This document shows positions 26,121 to 34,413 of a stretch of 64,000 nucleotides of DNA, piece by piece. Position numbers and translations under genes: made by a program. Where the stretch lies: NCBI GenBank assembly GCA_016219985.1, contig JACRJO010000025.1:1-64000 (forward strand), in the 5' to 3' direction. The stretch's first letter is position 1, and every line of letters begins with the position of its first letter. The stretch is from Sphingobacteriales bacterium (GTDB lineage: Bacteria; Bacteroidota; Bacteroidia; Chitinophagales; Chitinophagaceae). Below the pieces are notes generated by a model. The model had not been told where the DNA came from. It saw only the letters and a list, made by a program, of their open reading frames with translations, and searched no databases.

Positions 26121-27812
26121 ATGACCGGCATCAAGCTGCACCTGCTGCAATCACTGGGTTGGGCCCTGCTCAACAGCCTCTGGCAAATGGCCCTGCTATG
26201 GATCGTTTACCAGGTTATCAGTTCCCTGTCCCGGCAGGCGAAAGCTTCCCTGCGGAGCAACCTGGCGACTTCCTTTCTTTTTACCGGTTTCGGCTGGTTT
26301 GTACTCAGCTTTATTTCTGGTTACCGCGATATTTCCGCCGGCAACGAAGCCGGCAGTCCCCTTGCCGCTACTCCCGGGACCTATAACGGGATCTTACAAG
26401 GCCTGCCCTGGATTTCTGCCGCTTATCTCCTCTTACTGGTATTCCCCGTTCTCCGCTTTATCCGCAATTACCGTTACGTACAGGTAATCCGCCGTTCCGG
26501 TCACAGCAAGATACAGGTGGACTGGAGGATCTTTGTCCGTAATGTGGCGGCACATATGGGCATCCGCAAAAAAGTACAGATCTGGGTCTCTGCATTTGTA
26601 TCCTCCCCGGTCACCATCGGTTTCCTGAAACCCATGATCCTGGTACCGGCCGCTGCCATCAATCACCTGACCCCTCAGCAAATGGAGGCTGTGCTCCTGC
26701 ATGAACTGGCCCATATCCGCCGTTTCGATTACCTGGTAAACCTCCTGATCAACAGCATACAGACCCTGCTCTACTTCAATCCCTTTGTCAAAGCCCTGGT
26801 GAAGACCATTGAGCGGGAAAGGGAAATAAGCTGTGACGAACTGGTGCTGCAGTTCCAGTACGACTCTTACGAATACGCCTCGGCCCTGCTGACCCTGGAG
26901 AAAACCAGCCTGGAACAAAAGACGCTGATCCTTTCCGCCTCCGGGAAAAAGAATGACCTCCTGAACCGGGTGGAAAATATTATGGGAGTCAGACAAGCTC
27001 CCGCGGTTTCCGCGAATAAGATCGCGGGCCTGTTCTCCGTGATCATTTGCATCCTGGCCCTGAACCTGCTGTTGCTCTTGCCCGGCAGCAGCACCGGCAA
27101 AGTAACCGCCACCGTCTATACCGGGTTCATGTCCCCGGTGGATTTTACCGGCGATGATGGAACTAACCAGTATGTACAACCGGAAACAACCCCGGCCGCG
27201 ATCCGTCATACCCTCGCTGCAAACAATACTGAAAACAGTTTTATTTTACCGGCTCCCCCGGCAGCACCGGTTCAGCCGGCGTCTCACCCCGATGATATCG
27301 CATCGATGGCCTACCGCCTGGCCGGATTTGAGGAACAACAGATTCCCGTACTGAAGGCCTACCAGGAAAAGCAGGTGAAAGAAGCCCTGGCCACCTCTAA
27401 ACGGGTACTGGAAAACGTCCAGTGGAAACAGGTGGAAAAAAGCATTGCCGACGCCTTCTCCGAGAAGGAAAAAAAGGAAATAAAGATGGCCTATGAAAAG
27501 GAGCTGAATAAATTTGACTGGAACAAATGGGAAGACCGCCTGAAACTGGCTTATGCGCAGATCGACTGGGATAATGTAAACAGGCAGCTCAGCAACGCCG
27601 TCAACGAGATCCGGATCGACAGTATCCAGCGGGTGTACAATGATGTGGCGGTAAAACTGAATGAAATGCAAAAAGAGTTACTTGATAATAAGATCACCTG
27701 TGTGCCCGACACCGATATCTCCCTTAAAACAGTGGAAGAAAGGAAAAGAAAAGTACTGGAAAGTATGAGGACCCTGAAGGCGATCAGGAACAAGAAGATC
27801 GTTTCGCTTTAG
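26121..27812 (+). CDS. M56-family (BlaR1/MecR1-like) membrane metalloprotease
   Basis: A 563-aa partner of the BlaI-type repressor. The N-terminal half has four or so membrane helices (LGWALLNSLWQMALLWIVY; FLFTGFGWFVLSFISG; WISAAYLLLLVFPVL; about 290-315) and the zinc protease site HELAH at residues 194-198, followed by the CDELVLQF segment. Instead of the penicillin-binding sensor domain of BlaR1, the C-terminal 200 residues are a proline-rich linker and then a charged helical region with spaced Trp pairs (VQWKQVEKS, FDWNKWEDRLKLAY, IDWDNVNRQL). The signal is therefore unlikely to be recognised as in BlaR1. It is cotranscribed with the repressor. Confidence 0.88.
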   Translation: MTGIKLHLLQSLGWALLNSLWQMALLWIVYQVISSLSRQAKASLRSNLATSFLFTGFGWFVLSFISGYRDISAGNEAGSPLAATPGTYNGILQGLPWISAAYLLLLVFPVLRFIRNYRYVQVIRRSGHSKIQVDWRIFVRNVAAHMGIRKKVQIWVSAFVSSPVTIGFLKPMILVPAAAINHLTPQQMEAVLLHELAHIRRFDYLVNLLINSIQTLLYFNPFVKALVKTIEREREISCDELVLQFQYDSYEYASALLTLEKTSLEQKTLILSASGKKNDLLNRVENIMGVRQAPAVSANKIAGLFSVIICILALNLLLLLPGSSTGKVTATVYTGFMSPVDFTGDDGTNQYVQPETTPAAIRHTLAANNTENSFILPAPPAAPVQPASHPDDIASMAYRLAGFEEQQIPVLKAYQEKQVKEALATSKRVLENVQWKQVEKSIADAFSEKEKKEIKMAYEKELNKFDWNKWEDRLKLAYAQIDWDNVNRQLSNAVNEIRIDSIQRVYNDVAVKLNEMQKELLDNKITCVPDTDISLKTVEERKRKVLESMRTLKAIRNKKIVSL

Positions 27813-27818
27813 GAAGCA

Positions 27819-27940
27819 GGTAGTGGGTAGTAGGCAGTGGGAATCAAAAGTCAAAATTAGAAAGTAAAAAACCTAAAGCGGGAAGAAATCGTTATTATGT
27901 CCGAACCCACTGCCTACTCCCTACTCCCTACTCCCCACTT
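27819..27940. repeat. Inverted pair of TAGTGGG / CCCACTG word arrays
   Basis: The left arm (about 27820-27841: GGTAGTGGGTAGTAGGCAGTGGG region) and the right arm (about 27906-27937: CCCACTGCCTACTCCCTAC region) are largely complementary, separated by about 65 bp. It lies between the M56 protease stop and the large adhesin gene. Confidence 0.6.
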
Positions 27941-27978
27941 CCAATTTCCCCAAAGAATACGACAAGCCACTCAATCTC

Positions 27979-28022
27979 CAAATGATCCTTAGAAGGCCCC
28001 ACCTGCCTGCCGGCAGGCAGGT
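27979..28022. repeat. 23-bp repeat copy B followed by a perfect 22-bp palindrome
   Basis: 27979-28001 repeats the sequence at 21183-21205 (one difference). It runs directly into 28001-28022, a perfect palindrome with half-site ACCTGCCTGCC. A TCACTATTCACTATTCACCATT array follows to about 28045, reaching the stop codon of the next gene. Confidence 0.75.
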
Positions 28023-28046
28023 TCACTATTCACTATTCACCATTCC

Positions 28047-31000
28047 CTACCTAATAACATCCACATACCCCGATATCCGCGCCCTCCCGTTCTTCGGGTC
28101 AATGACATAATAATAGGTGCCTACCGGTGCGTCCCGGCCGTTAATTTTACCATCCCACGGGGAGGTATAGCCGATTGAATGAAATACGGGCTGGCCATAA
28201 CGGTTCACCACATCGATCGTACAGCCGGGATAGGATTCAAGGTACAGGATCTCCCATTTATCGTGAATGCCATCCCCGTTCGGGCTGAAAATATTCGGCA
28301 CCATGGGTTTTTTCAGCACTTTAATATAGACCTGGTCCGACTCCATGCATCCTCCCCTGCCGGTTACAGCCAGGGTATACGTGATATCCTCCACACCGAG
28401 GATGACGGGGTTCAGCACCGTATTGCCGGCGGCAAAATAAAGATTGGGCGTCCAGAGATAAGACAGGTCATTCCCGCTGACCGTCGGCTGTAATACGATC
28501 TGACCTCCTTCAAGAACCCGGCGATCGGGACCCGCATCCACTACGGGATAGGGATGGATAGTAACGGGCGCTGTGAACGTGGTGCTCCGGCAACCAAAAC
28601 TATTAACCGTAAAAAGACTCACCCTGTAGGTACCCGAATCCGCATAGGTATAGGCAAAGCTGGCGGTATTCCGGGTCGAGCCATCGTCCATTGTCCAGTT
28701 CCACTGGGTGGTAATGCCTCCCAGTGGATTGGTATTATCGCTGAACTGAATGGCATCTCCCAGGCAGACTTCCGGTTTATCGGTATTGAAGGAAGCCAGT
28801 GGCTGATCATGAATAGTAGTTATCGATATGGTGGTATCCTGCACACAACCGGCCCCGCTGGTTACCTGCAGGTTAACGGCATAGGGACCCGTGGTGACAT
28901 AGGTATGCGAGGGATTGACCGCAGTGGATGTATTCACTACCCCGCTGGCGGGATCGCCAAAATTCCAGAGATAGGTAAAGCTGCTCTCTGTCGCGTCGGC
29001 AATTACAGAAAGATTGCTGAATATGGCATTGGCATTGGGCAGGCAGACACTGGCCGGTATCCTGAAATCCGGTTTGGGCTGCGGGTTCACATGAATATTG
29101 TTCACCGCATCGGTACTCACACATCCATTACTGGTCACCACTTTTAACTTCACCACATAATCGCCCCAGGCTGCATAGATATGGGTAACCGGGTTCCCAT
29201 TGCTGACATTCAGTACTGGACTGCCATCCCCGAAATCCCAGATCCAGCTGACCAGTGTCCCCTCGGGTGTGCTGGAATTTTGCGGGAAGACCAGGGTTTT
29301 TGTTTCACACAAGGGGCTGACGCTACTGAATGCCGCCACCGCCGGGGCAAATACTTTTATGGTTTGGGTAATGCTGTCAGAACAACCGCCTGCTGTGGAT
29401 GTGAAAACATACTTAATGGTATGGGTGCCGGGTCCCGCCAATGCCGGATCAAATATTCCGGAGGGCGAAACGCCCGGGCCGCTATAGACAAAGGAGCCGG
29501 GCACGCCGCCGGTTTCAACAGCCTGCGTGATCTGGAAGGGGGCCGCATCGAGACAAATATCCGGCATGGCCGTAAACTGGACAAGCGGGGCTGCATTCAC
29601 TGCTATATTTCGAAAGATTTCATTCACACATATACCCCCCGAATAAGCCCGGTACCGGATCGTAAAAATTTTGCTGAGCGGCGACTGGAAATTGGGATAA
29701 AGATGTTTGTACACTTTCCCGGTAAAGGGCTGATCATCTGTATCGAATACCAGGGGCAGCCCCGCATTGTCCCAGCAGATTTCCACCTTGGTGATATTGC
29801 CGGGAAATACGGTCGAGGCCTCAACAATGGCAACGGAATCATTGGCGCATAGGGCAGCCGGGTTGTTCACCGTAAAATTGGCCACCGGGAAACTGCCATT
29901 TACAAACAACTGCTGCTGCACCGTATCCATACAACCGTAATTGCTGGTTACAATGAGTTCCACCGGGTAGCTGCCCACCGCCGTATAACTGTGCTGCGGA
30001 TGCTGTAAAACGGAGACATTGTTCACCCCGCTGCCGGGATCGCCGAAATTCCATTGCCAGGCAGTGATTGAACCGGGAGCATCCACCGAACTGGTATCAC
30101 TAAACTGGGCATAGGTATCATTGAGACAAACATCCGGCAGGATAAAGCCGGAAAGGGGTTTGGGTCTTATCAGCACCGGGCCTGTATAAAGGTTGCTCAC
30201 ACATCCTTTATCGTTACTGACAGTGAGTGTTACATTATAGGTGCCTGAGCTATAAAATAAATGCGACGGGTTCTGTAAAGCTGAAGTATTCAGCGCCCCG
30301 CTGGACGGATCATCGAAATTCCAGCTCCAGCTGACCAGGCTGCCCACATTCGGAAGCGAGATATCCGTAAAGTTGACAAGGATACCCGGGCACTGTGGCG
30401 CGGAGAAATTGAAATTTCCCGTGGGCAGCGGGTGCACCGTTACCGTTGCAGTGCCGGTTTGCAACTGGTAGCAGGCTGTGCTGCTGGCATCGGTCACACT
30501 GACCAATGTGTAAACAAAGGTTCCGGCTATTGCAGTTGGTACGGATACTGTTGCTGTATTGCCTGTTCCGGTCACCGTCAGCAACGGTCCGCCATTGATG
30601 GAATAAAAGAAGGTATAAGGCGCCGTACCGGCAGCGCCGGTAAAAGTGATCAAGGGAGATGTTCCGTTCTGGCAGATCTCCGTGGTACCGGCAACCGATG
30701 CGGTGGGCAGCGGATTCACAGTAACTGTGGCCGCCCCCGTTTGATTCTGGCTGCAGGCCGTACTGGTTCCGTCCGTTACACTGAGCAGGTTGTAAATAAA
30801 AGTCCCAACGGTCGTTGTGGGTACAGCCACCGTCACCGAATTACCGGCAGTAGTTGTAACCGATTGGCTGGTCCCCCCGTTGATATTGTATAAAAACGTA
30901 TAAGGTGCAGCTCCGGTGGCTCCCGTAAAAGTAATAAAGGGAGAAGCTGCATACTGACAGACCGCTGTATTGCCGCTGATGCCGGCCGTGGGCAGCGGGT

Positions 31001-33233
31001 TAACGGTAATAGTCACGGTACCCGTCTGTGCCTGGCTGCAGGCTGCCGGGCTGGCATCTTTTACGCTGACCAATGTGTAGGTAAATATCCCGGGAACAGC
31101 CGTTGGCGCAGCTACGGTCGCCGTATTGCCCGTACTGGTTACCGTTAGGGGCCCTCCCCCATTGATGGTATAGGTGAATAAATATGGGGCGGTTCCGGTG
31201 GCCCCGGTGAATGTGACCAATGGCGGTGTTCCATCCTGGCAGACCGGGGTACTGCCGCTGATGGAAGCCGTGGGCAAGGGAGAAACAGTAACCGGGTGTA
31301 TCGTTGTATCCGAGAGACAGCCCACATCGGTGATCAGGGCAAAACGGGCATTATATATTCCCGGGGCCGCATAAAGATGGAGCGGATTGCTGCTATTAGC
31401 CGTAACCGCATCCCCGAAATCCCAATAGCGGCTGATAACGGGTCTTCCCCCCGTATTGTTATTCTCTGTAAACTGAACCGGGTTGGGAAAACAAACCGGC
31501 GCATATGTAAAATCAGCCAGCGGCGGGTTAAAGACCTGCAGGTCATAATCAATCTGCTGCTCCCCGCTGCATCCGTCCGGGGTTGGGTTCTGGGCGATCA
31601 CGCGGATCGGGTACGTCCCTGCTGTATTGATCGTATAGGGAGTAGTCAGTTTGTACCGGTAAAGTTGCTTCCCATTCACGGTCCAGGTGGAATCATAGAC
31701 CGGGTTGCTGATCGTAACATTCGTAAACAACCCATTGAAGTTCCAGGCGATCTGGGTGGGCTGGTAAGGAAATACCATCGAGAAATAGAAAGGCGAACTT
31801 TTGCAGGCGGCCGGGAAAGGAACAGTGGCGTATTGGTTTTGCACTGTGACAAACTGGTAAAGATCGCGGACATTCGTGCCTGCATTGTACCCGTAGGATT
31901 CCACATTTCCGTAGCCATAGGCAATGGCGGTAAAGCCACTGTCGGACACAGCCCGGTGCGTGGGGTTGGCCGCCGTGGAAGCCGTAACTTCTTCCTGCAA
32001 ATAAGAATACGGGGTACTGGGAATGGCCACGGGAGTGGAAGTATAAGGCGCCCCGTCAATCCGGAGGCTGCCCAGCCCCGCTGTTTTGATAATGATGTTC
32101 AGGAAGTGCCGGGTGATATTGGTATTGGGCGGGGTCAGGTCATTTCGGGCAGACAGTACCGTTATATCACTCAGGGTCTGCTCGATCGGGTTCAGGATGA
32201 TCATTTCCGGGTCACTGTTTACCCCGTCGCAGTTCTGCGTGATCATAAATTGCACCACGCAAACCGGTTTATTGGAAGTAATGATCCGCGGGGTATTGTT
32301 TCCGATCGTATTGATCTCGTAATAACTGTTGTTGATCAGGGTGCCCGGGTTCAGCGTCACCCCGTTTACCTGTACCACCGTTGTGGGGTCCTTTACCATG
32401 ATCCGGAAAATATCATAAGCCCTTAATTTGAAGGGGGCAGTGATATACGATTGCCCCCAGGATACCAGGGGGAAAAGTTCCTGGTAAAGGTTATCGCCTG
32501 AACCGGCACTGGCGCAGCCCATGGCCGTCCAGGTGGAACCGGCAAATACCGCGATCGGCTTACAGGGGGCGCTGGCCGAGGCAACGGATTTAATATAAGA
32601 TCCGCTCAGGTCTGTTCCATTGGCCCCCTGGTATTGAAAAACGTCGCCCTTATTCAGGGTAACCTGGAAAGGTATATTCGCGGGATAAGTATTGTTGGCA
32701 TCTGCCAGGGTGGCTTTTATTTCCACCTGGGTATTGTCCTCTGTGGCCACGATCGCAAATTCCGGTTTTGAATTGGCCCCTGGCGCAGAAGCATAGGTGG
32801 ACACAAAATATTCCCGTCCCAATACCTTGGTCGGCAGAACAAGGCTTGAACCCGACCGGGCCGCATTGAGGATATGCGCATACACGACAATGGGAGTATC
32901 GGCCACGATATGAATTCCCCTGTTTGTACCGATCCCGGTAACCTGCCCGTTATAAGCGAGGGAATTGTTCGGGGTGCTTGCATTGGTCAGCCGGAGCGTG
33001 GTGATCTGGTTGGCCGTTACCGTAAAGGGAAGTGAAGACCCGCCTACGGATAAGGTGCCGCTGGCATTAAATTCAGAAGTGATATACAAAGCCATCCGGG
33101 AATTGGTGCCATCGATATGCCCGGTATAGATAACCCAGAAATCCTTGCCTTTATTGGAATAATCCTGCGCGGACAGCTGCCAGCTGGCTGTAACCAGTAG
33201 TAAAGTGACCAGATGCCGGATAACCTTTCTCAT
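28047..33233 (-). CDS. Giant T9SS-exported surface protein B (IgGFc-binding-like, PKD and SprB-like repeats, gliding-motility C-terminal domain)
   Basis: A 1,728-aa protein with a signal peptide (MRKVIRHLVTLLLVTASWQLSAQ). Residues about 24-430 form the IgGFc-binding-like N-terminal domain (DYSNKGKDFWVIYTGHI, ARSGSSLVLPTKVLGREYFV). Then come one PKD domain (YWDFGD), three tandem ~94-residue modules (30421-31270), and five further PKD-type domains. The end (PNIFSPNGDGIHDKWEI… to YVDVIR) is the gliding-motility-associated, type B T9SS sorting domain. It should be secreted through the outer membrane by the type IX system and attached or released at the surface, with an adhesive role inferred. It is a paralogue of the 34414-39609 product and follows the PorP/SprF gene by 126 bp. 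Confidence 0.88.
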   Translation of the reverse strand: MRKVIRHLVTLLLVTASWQLSAQDYSNKGKDFWVIYTGHIDGTNSRMALYITSEFNASGTLSVGGSSLPFTVTANQITTLRLTNASTPNNSLAYNGQVTGIGTNRGIHIVADTPIVVYAHILNAARSGSSLVLPTKVLGREYFVSTYASAPGANSKPEFAIVATEDNTQVEIKATLADANNTYPANIPFQVTLNKGDVFQYQGANGTDLSGSYIKSVASASAPCKPIAVFAGSTWTAMGCASAGSGDNLYQELFPLVSWGQSYITAPFKLRAYDIFRIMVKDPTTVVQVNGVTLNPGTLINNSYYEINTIGNNTPRIITSNKPVCVVQFMITQNCDGVNSDPEMIILNPIEQTLSDITVLSARNDLTPPNTNITRHFLNIIIKTAGLGSLRIDGAPYTSTPVAIPSTPYSYLQEEVTASTAANPTHRAVSDSGFTAIAYGYGNVESYGYNAGTNVRDLYQFVTVQNQYATVPFPAACKSSPFYFSMVFPYQPTQIAWNFNGLFTNVTISNPVYDSTWTVNGKQLYRYKLTTPYTINTAGTYPIRVIAQNPTPDGCSGEQQIDYDLQVFNPPLADFTYAPVCFPNPVQFTENNNTGGRPVISRYWDFGDAVTANSSNPLHLYAAPGIYNARFALITDVGCLSDTTIHPVTVSPLPTASISGSTPVCQDGTPPLVTFTGATGTAPYLFTYTINGGGPLTVTSTGNTATVAAPTAVPGIFTYTLVSVKDASPAACSQAQTGTVTITVNPLPTAGISGNTAVCQYAASPFITFTGATGAAPYTFLYNINGGTSQSVTTTAGNSVTVAVPTTTVGTFIYNLLSVTDGTSTACSQNQTGAATVTVNPLPTASVAGTTEICQNGTSPLITFTGAAGTAPYTFFYSINGGPLLTVTGTGNTATVSVPTAIAGTFVYTLVSVTDASSTACYQLQTGTATVTVHPLPTGNFNFSAPQCPGILVNFTDISLPNVGSLVSWSWNFDDPSSGALNTSALQNPSHLFYSSGTYNVTLTVSNDKGCVSNLYTGPVLIRPKPLSGFILPDVCLNDTYAQFSDTSSVDAPGSITAWQWNFGDPGSGVNNVSVLQHPQHSYTAVGSYPVELIVTSNYGCMDTVQQQLFVNGSFPVANFTVNNPAALCANDSVAIVEASTVFPGNITKVEICWDNAGLPLVFDTDDQPFTGKVYKHLYPNFQSPLSKIFTIRYRAYSGGICVNEIFRNIAVNAAPLVQFTAMPDICLDAAPFQITQAVETGGVPGSFVYSGPGVSPSGIFDPALAGPGTHTIKYVFTSTAGGCSDSITQTIKVFAPAVAAFSSVSPLCETKTLVFPQNSSTPEGTLVSWIWDFGDGSPVLNVSNGNPVTHIYAAWGDYVVKLKVVTSNGCVSTDAVNNIHVNPQPKPDFRIPASVCLPNANAIFSNLSVIADATESSFTYLWNFGDPASGVVNTSTAVNPSHTYVTTGPYAVNLQVTSGAGCVQDTTISITTIHDQPLASFNTDKPEVCLGDAIQFSDNTNPLGGITTQWNWTMDDGSTRNTASFAYTYADSGTYRVSLFTVNSFGCRSTTFTAPVTIHPYPVVDAGPDRRVLEGGQIVLQPTVSGNDLSYLWTPNLYFAAGNTVLNPVILGVEDITYTLAVTGRGGCMESDQVYIKVLKKPMVPNIFSPNGDGIHDKWEILYLESYPGCTIDVVNRYGQPVFHSIGYTSPWDGKINGRDAPVGTYYYVIDPKNGRARISGYVDVIR
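30421..31270 (-). repeat. Three tandem ~283-bp protein-coding modules in surface protein B
   Basis: Module boundaries, set at the recurring GTGGGC codons, fall at 31270, 30988, 30703 and 30421: spacings of 282, 285 and 282 bp (94-95 codons). Each module reads LPTA-x-I-x-G … VC … ITFTGA-x-GTAPYTF … INGG … TFIYTL-x-SV-x-D … CSQ-x-QTG. This resembles SprB-type repeats. Confidence 0.8.
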
Positions 33234-33261
33234 AAACGGTGCAGTATTGCCTTCGGCACAT

Positions 33262-33285
33262 AAAAAAGCCGGAGGCCGGAATTCC
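33262..33285 (-). terminator. Possible terminator after the PorP/SprF gene
   Basis: Minus-strand CCGGCCTCCGG followed by CTTTTTTATG, about 75 bp after the stop at 33360. The stem is short, so termination may be partial, allowing read-through into surface protein B. Confidence 0.4.
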
Positions 33286-33359
33286 CCAGGATTGGAATAA
33301 AAAAATGAGGTGAGGTTTAACGAAGTTACACGAACTCAAACAGACAAGAACGGCCGGAC

Positions 33360-34409
33360 TTAGTAGCACCGGGGACAGGCCTGGCTGTACTTATTCCCGA
33401 TCAGGAACCCGAATACAAGTTCATGGGTTCCGCTGTTAAAATCCCGCAGGATATTATTATTGTCTGACTTTTCGTACGCATAGCTAATATTCAGGGTATT
33501 GCTGATATTCATTCCAAGCATACCCGAAAACCCGTCCTGGTAACGATAGCTGCCCCCTACCCATAACAGATCCCGGTACTGCAGTTTCAGGTTGGCTTCC
33601 GGCTGGAATTCACGGAAAGAACTGCCCCGGATGTATTTCACCATGATGGATGGTATGGCATTTACATCCTCTGACAGTAAAAAGCGGTAACCCGCGGTAA
33701 GGAACAAATGCGGGATCATCCTTCCTTTTTTGAGAATGGAAGCATTGTCATCCACGAAATTCAGGGTGCTGGGCAATACATTCTGCGCGGCAAACCCGAT
33801 GAAATAATCCCTTGAATAAAGCCATATACCGGCTGCCATCTGGGGTCTTACCCGGGTGAGCTGGCCCGTGTTCAGGGAGCCATTCGCCGGGTCGGAAGGA
33901 TCCCCGGTCCCGGAATAATCCTGTTTGCTGACATCAATGCTCACCTTGGTTATCCCGGCTGATAAACCTGCGGAAATATTGGTGGTGGGGCTTAAACCGA
34001 GGTGATACGCGTAGGTTACGCTGCTTGATAAAAAATTAAAACTGCCGGTCCGGTCGTTGATCACATTAAAACCGATCCCGTGATGGGGTTCAGCCGCTGT
34101 ATAATTTTCCCAATACGCTTTCCCCCTGGGGTTTTCTCCCGGTACCTGGAAGGAAGTGGAGGATGACCGGTAATCTTTTTTACCCAACGGGCCATGAATG
34201 CTCAGGTAAACCGTTTTTGGAGCGCCACTGATCCCCACCCATTGATCCCGCACGGCCATTTTCAGGTCGGTATAATTATCAATTCCCGCAATGGCGGGAT
34301 TGATAATAAAGGGATTTATCACATACTGGGTATAGTGCGGCTTTTGCTGACCATTGGCCAGCCATCCTGTACCCAGTAATACCGCCAGGGTTGTTAAAAT
34401 CCGTTTCAT
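33360..34409 (-). CDS. PorP/SprF-family type IX secretion membrane protein
   Basis: A 349-aa outer-membrane protein with a signal peptide (MKRILTTLAVLLGTGWLANGQ) and the family opening PHYTQYVINPFIINPAIAGIDNYTDLKMAVRDQWVG, followed by barrel-like strands and GIGFNVINDRTGSF. In Flavobacterium, SprF is needed for surface delivery of the adhesin SprB encoded beside it. By analogy this protein probably serves the large cargo proteins on either side. Its ATG lies 4 bp after the stop of surface protein A, so they are almost certainly cotranscribed. Surface protein B follows downstream. Confidence 0.93.
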   Translation of the reverse strand: MKRILTTLAVLLGTGWLANGQQKPHYTQYVINPFIINPAIAGIDNYTDLKMAVRDQWVGISGAPKTVYLSIHGPLGKKDYRSSSTSFQVPGENPRGKAYWENYTAAEPHHGIGFNVINDRTGSFNFLSSSVTYAYHLGLSPTTNISAGLSAGITKVSIDVSKQDYSGTGDPSDPANGSLNTGQLTRVRPQMAAGIWLYSRDYFIGFAAQNVLPSTLNFVDDNASILKKGRMIPHLFLTAGYRFLLSEDVNAIPSIMVKYIRGSSFREFQPEANLKLQYRDLLWVGGSYRYQDGFSGMLGMNISNTLNISYAYEKSDNNNILRDFNSGTHELVFGFLIGNKYSQACPRCY

Positions 34410-34413
34410 AGTC

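Noticed and set aside
31296..32426. Long open frame of 376 codons on the plus strand opposite surface protein B
   Set aside because: It is the antisense of a well-supported gene, has odd composition (Gly/Arg/Ile-rich, no domain), no start signal, and similar antisense frames occur opposite gyrA (4514-5659), rnr (58038-59123) and others.
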